The notes beneath the pieces are model-generated. The model was not told the origin of the DNA. It ran no database searches and was given only the letters and a program-made list of their open reading frames with translations. From the NCBI GenBank assembly GCA_023627715.1, contig JAMAHW010000107.1:58639-122638 (forward strand): 64,000 bases of DNA, given 5' to 3'. This DNA comes from Periconia sp. R9002. Lineage: Eukaryota; Ascomycota; Dothideomycetes; Pleosporales; Periconiaceae. Positions 54,294-64,000 of the stretch are shown piece after piece. Made by a program: the position numbers and the translations under genes. Within the stretch, counting starts at the first letter, position 1. Every line of letters starts with the position of its first letter.

Positions 54294-57199
54294 ATGGCAG
54301 ATCCTCTAAGTACCGTCGCAAGCATCATTGCTGTCTGCGGGTTAGTGGGACAAATCGTCAACCATCTTAACGGCGTCCGCAATGCACCGAAAGAAGTAAC
54401 AGCATTCCGTGAAGAGCTTTCACATATTTCGAAACTACTTCTTGTATTGGAAGATCACGCAAAAGGACTTTCAGATCTGGGGATCCCATTTCCCGCTTTT
54501 GAGACTTTGACGAACAGAGGAGGCCCTCTCGAGCAATTCAAACACATTCTTGAGTCTCTCACCGAGAAGCTCGGATTGAAGGACAATGGATTAAAGAAGG
54601 TTGGGAGGCGGATCACTTGGCCGTTTCGGAAAGAAGAGATCGAGTCCATTTATCACTCAGTAGAGCGGTACAAATCGCTTTTCCTCCTCACTCTCAATCA
54701 TGACCAAACGTATGCGGCTCACCAGAAACGTTCCATTCTAGCCGATTTTCATTGCTTACATATTTTTACAGGCGGCTCCTCACAGCCATTCGCAATGAAT
54801 TTTCTGCTGGGCAACAGGTAGTTCTAGACAGGATCAAACAGCTTGCGGTCAGCGATGACAGTGAGTATCTTGACCAAGCCTTTCCATAATGACTGGATTT
54901 TGACGAATAATGGCAGAGCGAGAGGCTAGAGAGGCGGAATCGAAGAAGCAGGAGCTCATCACATGGTTAAGTCCTAATATAGACTTTCTTCGGATTCAGA
55001 ATGACTTCTTCAGTCGCCACCAGGTCGGTACAGGGACTTGGTTCCTCAACAGTCCAGCGTATGTGGGGTGGGTCACTTCTGAATATAGGACCCTATGGTG
55101 CCGCGGTGATCGTAAGGGAGATTGGTTCCACTGAAGATTGATATTCGTGCTAACAAGTAGCAGCTGGCACTGGGAAGACGATTATTGCGTACGTACATAC
55201 ATGGTGTTGAAAATTATTATCCGAACTTGCATCGGCTGATCGGGTTAATAGGTCCATCATTGTGAATGATCTCCGAACGAGGTTCAACGACGAAGACGAC
55301 GTTGGCGTGTTTTGCGTATATTGCGACTATGCTAATAGAGATGTCCAAACCGTCGTCAATCTGTTGGCCAACATCTGTGCACAGTCACAGCACCTCAGCC
55401 ATCGTTCGATACCCGAGAAACTCCAAGCGCTCTACGCCCGCGGCTGCAAGACGAAAGAACGTCCAACGCTTCAAGAGATTACAGATCTTCTAAGAGATGA
55501 GATGCTGAGTTACAAAAAGGCCTTCATCGTCATTGATGCCCTTGATGAATGTTTGGATCACGGCAACAACCGGAATACTCTCCTTACCGAACTGTCGAGC
55601 CTGGTCAACTCAGCAACAAATGTGCAGCTGCTATTAACCTCTCGCCCGTTCGTTGACCTCTCTCCGCATTTCCCCGACTGCAAGGTTACGACAATATCCG
55701 CACACACTAGCGATATCGAATTATACGCCAGGTCGAGGCTATCCGAGCTGGATGAATGCGTGAAGCGGGATCCGAATCTTCAGAATGAGATTGTCTCTCG
55801 TATCTGCCAAACAGCGGGTGGGATGTGAGTAATTAACTATTTCATGCGTCAGGTGAATACTCGGATTGATTAATACTTTAGGTTTCTTCTTGCCCGCCTC
55901 AATTTCGATGTATTCACGGACAAAATAACCGCCAGAAAAGTTCGAGACGCCATTAGAAAGCTACCTGATGGCGGTGATAGGCTCAAAAAAGCCTATGATG
56001 AAGCACTCAAGAGAATAGACGGGCAAAGTGACGGACATCGAGAGGTGGCCAACCAGATTCTCATTTGGGTTGTTCATGCCTGTCGCTCAATGACGATTCG
56101 CGAGCTTCAAGACGCCATATGCATGGTTGACCCTGGTTCGCTCGATACAAGTGCATTTCTCGATCCGAAACATATAACGGCATTCTGCGCGGGCCTTGTT
56201 ACGATAGGCGCGGATGACGGCAAAGTACGCTTAGTCCACTATACGGCTTATAGCTACTTCGACAGTATCCGACAGGGCAGGTATCCAGATGGTGATAAAG
56301 TCGTCGCAAAAGCGTGTCTTGAGTATATCAATGAGATCTATCCCCGGGAATACAACGACGCTATCAACGGCATGGAGTTGGATAGCCCCGTAATTTTAAC
56401 CGCATATCCATTCCTCTATTATGCTTTTCGGCAATGGGCATTCCACGTATCCCAAGCTCGTAATTCGGAAAGTGATTTAATGGAGCTGATTATGCGTATC
56501 GGGGACGCGACAAGTACCAATCTGAACGCGACCGCATTTTCCATATGGGGCGACATTATGTTCCAGTGGTGTTACGATGTGACCCTTCTGATGATCGCCG
56601 CTTTCTTTGGTCTTGAAAGGGTTGTTAGGGCTCTGCTCGAACGAGGCGATAATGTCAACACTAGATGTTGGAAAGGTCGAACTGCTCTTCATTATGCGGC
56701 CGCCGGTAACCAACCGAACGTAGCCTCTATCCTAATCGAAAATGGCGCCGACGTCAATGCCGTGTGCACAGAATTGAGGAGCCCGTTGGATGAAGCCATG
56801 GGAGTGTGTTCAAGGCCGGTGGTAACGCTCCTTCTCAATCACGGTGCGGATGTGAATGCAGAAAATCAAGACCACGAGTCAGCCGTATCTATGGCCGTCG
56901 ATGTGTGGAGCGATGACTCGAAAGACGAACTTGGTGTTGACACTAACTCAGGGAAGGAGCAGTTTGGAGAGACTTGGGATGGAGAGACAGACTCATTGTG
57001 GAATCTTCCTCGTCAACGGTACTATGAGATGGCTTGGGGTTCGGAATTATCGGAAATATTCGATCGACTTGGGAGCCTCGAAGTGAAGAAAAAGTACTGG
57101 GAGCTAACCAAATTGGTGCTCAGGCATCCTGGAGCATGCCTCACAGAACGCGGGCGGTTTCTGCTTGCGTTGGCAGAGAAGGGTGAGAAACCATATTGA
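54294..57199 (+). CDS. NACHT-ankyrin NLR
   Basis: This fungal STAND receptor has 871 residues in six exons, with introns at 54710-54771, 54861-54916, 55112-55163, 55189-55251 and 55825-55881. All joins keep frame, including a 25-nt exon (55164-55188) that encodes most of the P-loop. The N-terminal ~210 residues (MADPLSTVASIIAVCGLVGQ, then helical) are of the HeLo-like/fungal NLR N-terminal type, which in other systems acts on membranes. The Walker A is CRGDPGTGKTIIA (about 230-242) and Walker B is AFIVIDALDECLD, followed by LLLTSRPF. The C terminus has ankyrin repeats at about 668-770 (RTALHYAAAGNQPNVASIL, ENGADVNA, NHGADVNA), a short array compared with larger relatives. It is head-to-head with the other NLR. 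The ligand is unknown. Confidence 0.88.
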
Positions 57200-58175
57200 C
57201 AGCAAATGGTAAAATCATCAAACACAGATGGATCAAATTCGAATGTGTCAGTCACCCCAATACTAGTCCAAGGTTGACAGAATTTGTTTCTTTTGCATTA
57301 TCTAGTAGTTATTATAAAAACCATTGATACCAATATAATTTATATGTATAAGTGAGGTCATAAAATGGTTGGATTGCACTTACTCTCTACGCAACCAGCG
57401 GTACCGAATGGGACTAGCGCAAACCTAAAAATAACGTGCCGTGCCGTGCTGTAAAGTGTAAGTGTAAGGTGGGTCTGCACTCACTGACACACGCTACACG
57501 CAAGACATTCCACGCACCAACGAAACAATCGGAGCATGTAAGTAACAGTCATTCGCACTCTCCCGCGATATTCATTTGGAGCAAGCACCATGGGGCGTTG
57601 CGCGAATGCAGTCGCTGCGAAACACAATCAAGACACGCAGCTCTTGGAACTTTTGCTCCGCCACATCCATACCGCAGCTCCTACGAATTAGGATGGACAG
57701 TCAGCACTGGAGATCGACAGGAGAGCCGAGTGTGCATTTGCATCCATGTGGCATGATCCAGCTGTGTTCCACATGGGCTTACGTACAGGGGGGCGGCACA
57801 TCGGATCGTTCCATATTGAGAGGAAAATGTACCAATTGATGACCGACTAAACTGTATTGAACGGAGGAGATAGGCCTGACTACGATTTGTATAAAAATAC
57901 AGCTGGGCTGATCCTCCCGATACGCAAGGACCGAGCGTGCGACGCCCCGTAGTGCTGTGGGACCGTTGACTTTTAACCTTTGACAACCGGATTCCGACTG
58001 CCCAGCATTCACATACATACTTACACCCTCTTCTGTCTTTGCTGACAATAAACTTCATCTCATTTTCGTTACTGCAGCCCTCGTTTTGCAGAGTCCGATA
58101 ATTAATTAAAGACAGAGCGTTCTTTGTCACGGAAAAACCAAAACCCTTCCATCGTCGTTCCACACGTCATTCAAC
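57200..58175. other. 1-kb intergenic region
   Basis: It holds the 3' region of the NLR and the promoter of the GPI-type gene. It includes a short GTGCCGTGCCGTGC repeat near 57437-57451. No gene is recognisable; frames at 57681-58163 (-) look like chance. Confidence 0.45.
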
Positions 58176-58801
58176 ATGCATTTCACTCAGATTCTCGGTG
58201 CAGCGGTGTTGGGAGCTGGTCTCGCAACAGCAGATTTCATGGTGTACACGGAGCCTCCGATCCCTACGAGCGCCATTCCAACCTTCAGTAACCCAAGTCA
58301 AGTACGTCTCGATTCCATCCCATCCATCTCATTTCCCACTTCACATTCACTAACACCACCCTAAAGGCAACCAGCTGGACCCAAAACGTCTTCATCAACG
58401 CAATGCGAGCATACCAAGCCTGGGAGACGAGCGGCGGCTCGGCCTACCAATCCTCTAAATCATCCGCGCGCTCCGAAATCAGCGCCTTCGTAGCATCCAA
58501 CGGAAACTGGAGCATCCCCTCCCCCGTCACCGAGGCCACCGGACCCACCACAACCTTCCAAGGCGCACCCAGCTGGTACTCGGCACTACCAAGCGGCGCG
58601 CGAGAGTTCAAGGAGAAGCAGGTCAGCGCGCAATTCAGCGTTGTGCGCGAGGAGGTCAGCAACAGGGCGAAGACGGGCGGTGCTGGAGGTTCGGGGCCTT
58701 CGGCGACATCACAGGGAGGTGCGGTAGCGCAGACGCCTGCAGCGGCCATGCTGGGCTTGGGCGGGATGGGGATGGCGGTAGCGGCGGGTGTGTTTTTCTA
58801 G
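58176..58801 (+). CDS. Small secreted, probably GPI-anchored, cell-surface protein
   Basis: The product is 186 residues in two exons; the intron at 58302-58366 joins NPSQATSWTQNVF. The N terminus (MHFTQILGAAVLGAGLATAD) is a clear signal peptide. The mature part is hydrophilic and Ser/Ala/Gly-rich, with YQAWETSGGSAYQSSKSSAR and FVASNGNWSIPSPVTEATGP. No Cys-rich domain is present. The C terminus TPAAAMLGLGGMGMAVAAGV is a hydrophobic tail preceded by small residues, as in GPI-attachment signals. Proteins of this plan are common in Pezizomycotina walls and of unknown function. Confidence 0.78.
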
Positions 58802-59588
58802 ATGTCTAGATGACACGGAACTGGTGCTTTAAATCGTGCTTGGGAATTGCGGATTGGGCTTGATATGAATATTGGACATGCATGACAGGTCAACTGCACC
58901 TATATGGCGTTTTGGGATAGATCACGATTGCTTGGATGGCGACGTGACTGGGATTTTTGTGGTTTAGGATTAAAGGGTCACACTCTCTTGGAATATAGAA
59001 CTATTGATGTAGTATACTGTACTGCTGTTGTTGTCTGTTTGATACCGGGTTGGTATTTGGATCATAGAATGTGATTGTTATTGCTCATTTGATCTATTGT
59101 GCATGCAGGATATGAAGACTATGGTCAATATGATCGAAGTTATTTCCGTCCAGGCCTAATACGAGGCTAACAGGTGTCTGTCCGTGTGGGCTGTATATGG
59201 GCTCCGCAAAGGGGTTAGCGCGGCTTGGCGGTCTGGGCAACCCCGTCGCTCCCTGAAACCATCCCAACCCACTCTTCCCTCTCGCTCACTCCCTGACCTG
59301 GCAACCGCTCGTTGTCTTGCTGAGACCCGACCAGGCCCACAACATCCCCGCGGTGACGGTTGTCGCTATCCACTCGCTTCCCATACTTACTCTACCTACT
59401 TGTAATCATCAAACGACACACACTCGCGTCATCGACATACGAGGCCGCACCGAAGAGTCTCTCATCTCTCTCCTGTTTATCACACCTCCTGCCGCTCCCC
59501 CGGACATCGTATACCTACATCACATTCAACACCACACGGATCCGCTTCACTTGCTTCACTTTTCACCGCCCGTCCACGCGTCACCATC
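58802..59588. other. Intergenic region and CHS7 promoter
   Basis: The last 200 bases are rich in CA/TC and probably form the CHS7 leader. I see no other features. Confidence 0.45.
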
Positions 59589-60648
59589 ATGGGCTTCGGC
59601 GACTTCTCGACGATATGCACAAAAGCCAGCATACCCGTGTGTGCCCTCGTGGGCCATCAGTCCATTAACGGCGGCCACGGCATCCAGGCCAATTGCTACT
59701 CCCGTACGATCGAACTGGCCAACACTCTCATTTTCCAGGCCGCCAACGACTTCATGCACATTCTGGCTCTGATCATGACCGTTGTGATGATCATCCATGT
59801 GCGCTCAAAGTTCACTGCTGTCGGTATGTTGGGAGCGAAACTCCCTGCCTATTCTCCTCTATTCACTACTCCGACGCTAACAAAGTCCAGGTCGCAAAGA
59901 AATCACCCAGTTCTTTTACATATACATGGCCTTGACCGCGATATCGCTTGTTCTCGATGCCGGTGTCACGCCGCCCGGCTCCGGCTCGTACCCGTATTTC
60001 GCCGCTGCCCAAAATGGCCTCACGTCGGCTCTCTGCACCTGTCTGCTGATCAACGGATTCGTGGGCTTCCAGCTGTATGAGGATGGCACAACACTGTCTG
60101 TGTGGCTTTTGCGATTCTGCTCCGCGACCATGTTCGCTATCAACTTTGCTATCTCGCTCCTCACCTTCAAGGGCTGGGCTGGCCTCAAACCGGACAACCC
60201 GGTCGGGGTTTTCGTTGTGACCTACATCATCAATGCCATCTTCCTCTTCATTTACGCCTCTAGTCAAATTCTGCTGGTCGTTGGTACCCTCACGGATCGC
60301 TGGCCTCTGGGCGACATTGGCTTCGGCATCTTCTTCTTTGTCATCGGCCAGGTTATCCTCTATGTTTTCAGCGACACCATCTGCGACAACGTTCAACACT
60401 ACCTTGATGGGCTTTTCTTTGCCACCATTTGCAACTTGCTTGCCGTTATGATGGTCTACAAGTACTGGGATTCCATTACGCGCGAGGATCTCGAATTCTC
60501 GGTCGGTGTCAAGGCGAACAACTGGGAAGTCAAGGAACTGTTGCCCGATGAGGACAAGCGCGGGACAGTGTACAACCACTCCGAGTACGCCTCTTCGCTG
60601 TACGAGCAGCCTTACCCCCGCTCTTCGCACTATTCTTTGGGACATTAA
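59589..60648 (+). CDS. CHS7: Chitin synthase export chaperone Chs7
   Basis: This ER membrane chaperone is needed for the export of class-specific chitin synthases (yeast Chs3) to the cell surface. It has 330 residues in two exons; the intron at 59824-59890 joins KFTAVGRKEITQFF. The start MGFGDFSTICTKASIPVCAL is the diagnostic N terminus of the family. About seven membrane segments are visible, including LALIMTVVMIIHV, GLTSALCTCLLINGFVGF and FGIFFFVIGQVILYVF. The motif SDTICDNVQHYLDGLFF and the cytosolic tail (YWDSITREDLEFSVG, then YSLGH) are typical. The sequence is complete and well conserved. Confidence 0.96.
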
Positions 60649-62099
60649 ATCCGTCTCGCTCTGTTTTACTTCTTTCTAGCGGCAAGCGCACTTCTTTTTT
60701 GTTTATACGGCCCAACCTTTGCATGACATGGAGTTTAGGGCGCAAGACGAGGGGAAACGTCAATATGCGTTTGTAATGGTTGCGCGCATGCAGGGGAAGC
60801 ATCGATGAATTTTGAATATTGGGGCTCCAATCGGAGCGGAGAGAAGAGAGACGAAGTCAACCTTTTTTGGATTAAGCATGCAGAAGGGAAAAGGCCAGCA
60901 GGGCGGAAGAAGAAGCTTACGACGAGGCATGACACGGATAGCCGCCCATTACATAGTACATATTACCCTTTATATAGTCTTAGTTAGTAATATCAACACT
61001 CACGCAGCAGCCGCATCATTTACCGCTTCTCATCTAGTGACTGTTTGTTTCCTTGTGACCAGACATGCATCATTAATATGTGGTGCTGTCATGAATGATG
61101 GGGCAGGCAGTGAGCGTGAGCCATGTGAAATGGTATCCACCACCACTCCGTACCTACCTAAGCTCGCTCGCTCGCTCGTTCCGTCGTCCATCGGTGCCGG
61201 CGCCGATGTGCGAGAAATATTGATCCGGAACAAAAGGCAAGGTAACAACACACCAACACCACTTTAAAAAATTCTAATAAGCCAAAAAAACGTATGCCCC
61301 GTCTCACAAGAAAAGTCGGCAACGTCCAAGCTTTTTTTTTTTTCGTCTGGAGCAATTTTTAGTTCATATTTATCCCACCGGCTCTTCTCGATTGGGAAAT
61401 CCCGATGGCGTTGAGGGAAAAAGGTATGGGGACGGTTAGAGGAGAGGGAGGCTGGATACGGTATTTCCTTTCTCATTTCTTTCGAATAGCTTGGGTTGTG
61501 GGTACGTGAATGTGCAATGGTGTTATGGGTGTGATGAGTGAATGGATGGTGAACGGGTGGTTTGGATGGGGAACGGAAATGTACATGAGTATCAATTATA
61601 TGTATGCATGTATATACCTATACAACTTCAATATGTCTCTTCTTTCAGGATAAAAACAATTGCGTATGCGGCGGCGTTACGCAGCGCAGGGGTTAAGTTA
61701 CCGGTAGTTCAATGTTGGGGCGCTGCGCGGGGGAGGGCGCGGGGCTGGATTGGGGTTTATAGCGGGGAAATGGTACAGGAGGGATATTTATTTATATAGA
61801 GCGTCCTTCCCCGCCGCCCGGATTATCCGTCTTGGATGGTTTGATTGATCTGCCTGCTCTGTTGTATGTGTGATTGGGAAGATTGCTACGTTCGATTCAG
61901 TGGGTTTTTATGTGATTGATTGTGTGAGGAATTCACATCATCGTCGTCGTCGTATTTGAATTGATCGATTGTCATTGAGGAGTGTCAGTGGTGTTGTTTG
62001 AACGTCTAGGGATTGGGGATATTTGTTCAGATTCAGGAGAAAGGAGAGAAAGAGAAAGAGAAAAACAAGAGAGAGAGCGAGACGAAGAGAACAAAAAAC
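60649..62099. other. 1.5-kb intergenic region with a polypurine leader
   Basis: No gene is recognisable. The last ~65 bases before the kinase start (about 62035-62099) are almost only A and G (GAGAAAGAGAAAGAG-type). TCGTCGTCGTCG occurs near 61939-61950. Confidence 0.5.
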
Positions 62100-64000
62100 A
62101 TGTCACGAAAACACTTCTTCTCCAGCCCAGAGGGCATGGTGCACCACATGCTCACCTCCCTCACCACGCGAAACCCCTACATGGCCCTCGACGCCGCCCA
62201 GCGCGTCGTCTACAACACCGCGCACCCGCCCTCGCGCGTCACCATCATCTCGGGCGGCGGCTCCGGCCACGAACCCGCCTGGGCCGGCTACGTCGGCGAC
62301 GGCATGCTGTCCGCCGCCGTCTGCGGCGACATCTTCGCGTCCCCTTCCACGAAACAAATCATGTCCGCCGTCAGGAATGTGCCCTCCGATGAGGGCATCA
62401 TTCTGTGCATTACGAATTACACGGGGGATATGCTGCATTTTGGGCTCGCGAGGGAGAAGGGACAGGCGCTGGGGTATAAGGTGGATGTTGTTTGTATGGC
62501 GGAGGATGCGGCGCTTGGGAGGGAGAAGAGTGGGAAGGTTGGGAGGAGGGGGTTGGCGGGGAATTTGTTGGGTATGTTGTCTTCTTCTGTTAGCATTGAA
62601 GAGGAAAGTTGGCTAACTTTTGCGATTGATTGTAGTGATCAAGTTGATCGGCGCCGCGTCGCAAAAAGGCTGGTCGTTCGAAAAGTGCAGGACCATGGGC
62701 GAACTCGGGAATTCGCAGCTCGTCACCATCGGAGCGAGTTTGGATCACTGCCATGTTATGGGCCGCGAGGCGTTCGAACATGTCCCTGAGGATTCGTATG
62801 TGCTGGGGATGGGGATTCACAACGAGCCGGTAAATTTTCTGCATTTGTATTCCGTCAATGTCATTGGCAACTGACAAGATGCTGTAGGGACTCCACACGA
62901 TATCCCCCATGCCACCCGCCCCCGACATCATCAAAGAAATGCTCAAATACCTCCTCGACCCAAACGACACCGACCGCGCCTTCATTTCCATTCACTCCAC
63001 CGACAACGTCGTCCTCCTCATCAACAACTTCGGCGGCCTCTCCGGTCTCGAACTCGAAGCCCTCACGAACCTCACCCTCGAAGTCCTCGCCTCGGACTGG
63101 TCCATAGTCCCTACGCGCGTCTACTCCGGCATGTTTGAAACCTCGCTCAACGGCCAGGGCTTCTCCATCACGCTCGGCAACATGAGCGGCATGGCATCCG
63201 CCATGTCCGTCCCCGACGACGAAATCATCGCCCTCCTCGACGCGCCCACCAATGCCCCCGCCTGGCCCAAAAACAACTACGTCCCCGTCACCAAATCCGC
63301 GGAAATGGCCTCGCGCCGCGAACAAGCCAACGCAGCCGCCGCCCAAGGCCACGACGCCTCCACAGGCCCCGCAACACCCCCCGCGTTATTCCCCGCGCTG
63401 CGTAAAGCATGCGAAGCCGCCCTCGCCGCCGAACCCACCATCACGCAGTACGACCTACAAATGGGCGACGGCGACTGCGGCGAAGCCGTAGCCCAAGTCT
63501 GCAAGTCGATCCTCAAGAACATCGACGCCTTCTCCACCTCCTCCTCCTCCACCTCTTCCCCACCACCCCTCCTCGCCTTCCTCGAAGCCGTAGGCGACAG
63601 CGTCGAAGACGTCGGCGGCTCGCTAGGCGCCATCCTCTCCATCCTCATAACCGCCTTCACCAACGCGCTCGCGTCCCTCATCTCCACCTCCACTTCTCCA
63701 CCAGCCCTCGAAACCGTCTCCAAAGCCGCCACCCTCGCCCTCGCGAACCTCAAAAACTACACCGCCGCCCGCGTCGGCGATCGCACCGTCATGGACGTCA
63801 TCATCCCCTTCATCGAGACGCTCGAGGCCGCGGGCGATTTTGAGAAGGCGGCGGGTGAGGCGCAGAGCGCGGCGGAGCGGACGAAGGATATGAAGGCGAG
63901 GTTTGGTAGGGCGACGTATGTGGGTGGGGATGCGGAGCGGGAGAGGATTCCGGATCCCGGGGCGTATGCGGCGGGGGTTTGGGTTGGGGGGTTGGTTGGG
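62100..64000 (+). CDS. Dihydroxyacetone kinase (3' end just off the right edge)
   Basis: This ATP-dependent kinase phosphorylates dihydroxyacetone (glycerol breakdown and detoxification). 593 residues are visible in three exons with introns at 62572-62635 (joining GNLLVIKLIGAA) and 62830-62887 (joining GIHNEPGLHTI); only the last few residues are missing. The DhaK domain has TIISGGGSGHEPAWAGYVGD and the substrate-binding His in LGMGIHNEPG. The DhaL domain begins after a Pro/Ala-rich linker and holds the Mg-ATP motif QMGDGDCGEAVAQVC, plus EAVGDSVEDVGGSLGAILS and VGDRTVMDVIIPF. The C-terminal DPGAYAAGVWVGGL is close to the family end. A purine-rich leader precedes the start. Confidence 0.93.

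Noticed and set aside
1..64000. CRISPR arrays, complete transposons, rRNA
   Set aside because: No spaced direct-repeat arrays, transposase/reverse-transcriptase frames or rRNA-like sequence were seen; the genome is eukaryotic.

Overview
The window is nuclear DNA of a filamentous ascomycete (Pezizomycotina). The coding genes are interrupted by small GT..AG introns, mostly 48-140 nt, often with a CTAAC or CTGAC branch site. The proteins are typical of moulds: a CHS7 chitin-synthase chaperone, NLR/STAND receptors, DAL5-type transporters and a Bys1-like secreted protein. I cannot name the species. One 10-N assembly gap lies at 13084-13093.

Layout. 1-2.9 kb (-): 3' part of an NB-ARC/TPR receptor running off the left edge. 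3.6-5.0 kb (+): a protein with one C-terminal membrane helix. 5.3-17.3 kb: a metabolic block with a damaged fungal transcription factor (+), a short-chain dehydrogenase (-), a dienelactone hydrolase (-), an anion:cation symporter (+) and a sugar transporter (+). 18.9-33.3 kb: mostly housekeeping genes (Cys-rich membrane protein, DJ-1/Hsp31-like protein, Myb/SANT-like protein, DNAJC17-like splicing J-protein, Pus4/TruB pseudouridine synthase, SLC35F-type transporter, Ypt7). 33.3-41.3 kb: gene-poor, with a Bys1/thaumatin-like secreted protein. 41.3-44.2 kb: a divergent pair of unrecognised multi-pass membrane proteins, followed by a 23-bp perfect hairpin. 46.8-51.0 kb: an MFS transporter divergent from a bacterial-type soluble P450. 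51.4-57.2 kb: two head-to-head NACHT receptors, one with ankyrin repeats. 58.2-64 kb: a GPI-type cell-surface protein, CHS7 and dihydroxyacetone kinase (missing only its last residues at the right edge).

How the genes may work together. The 5.3-17.3 kb block looks like a catabolic cluster (regulator, dehydrogenase, lactone hydrolase, uptake). Its regulator is broken in three ways and its dehydrogenase has a shortened YxxxK motif, so it may be decaying. The P450/MFS pair may form a second small metabolic unit. The three NLR genes fit fungal non-self recognition; the divergent pair at 51-57 kb is the best candidate for a two-gene receptor system. All splice models were joined by eye from reading frame and splice signals. 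Function assignments come from motif recognition, not database searches.
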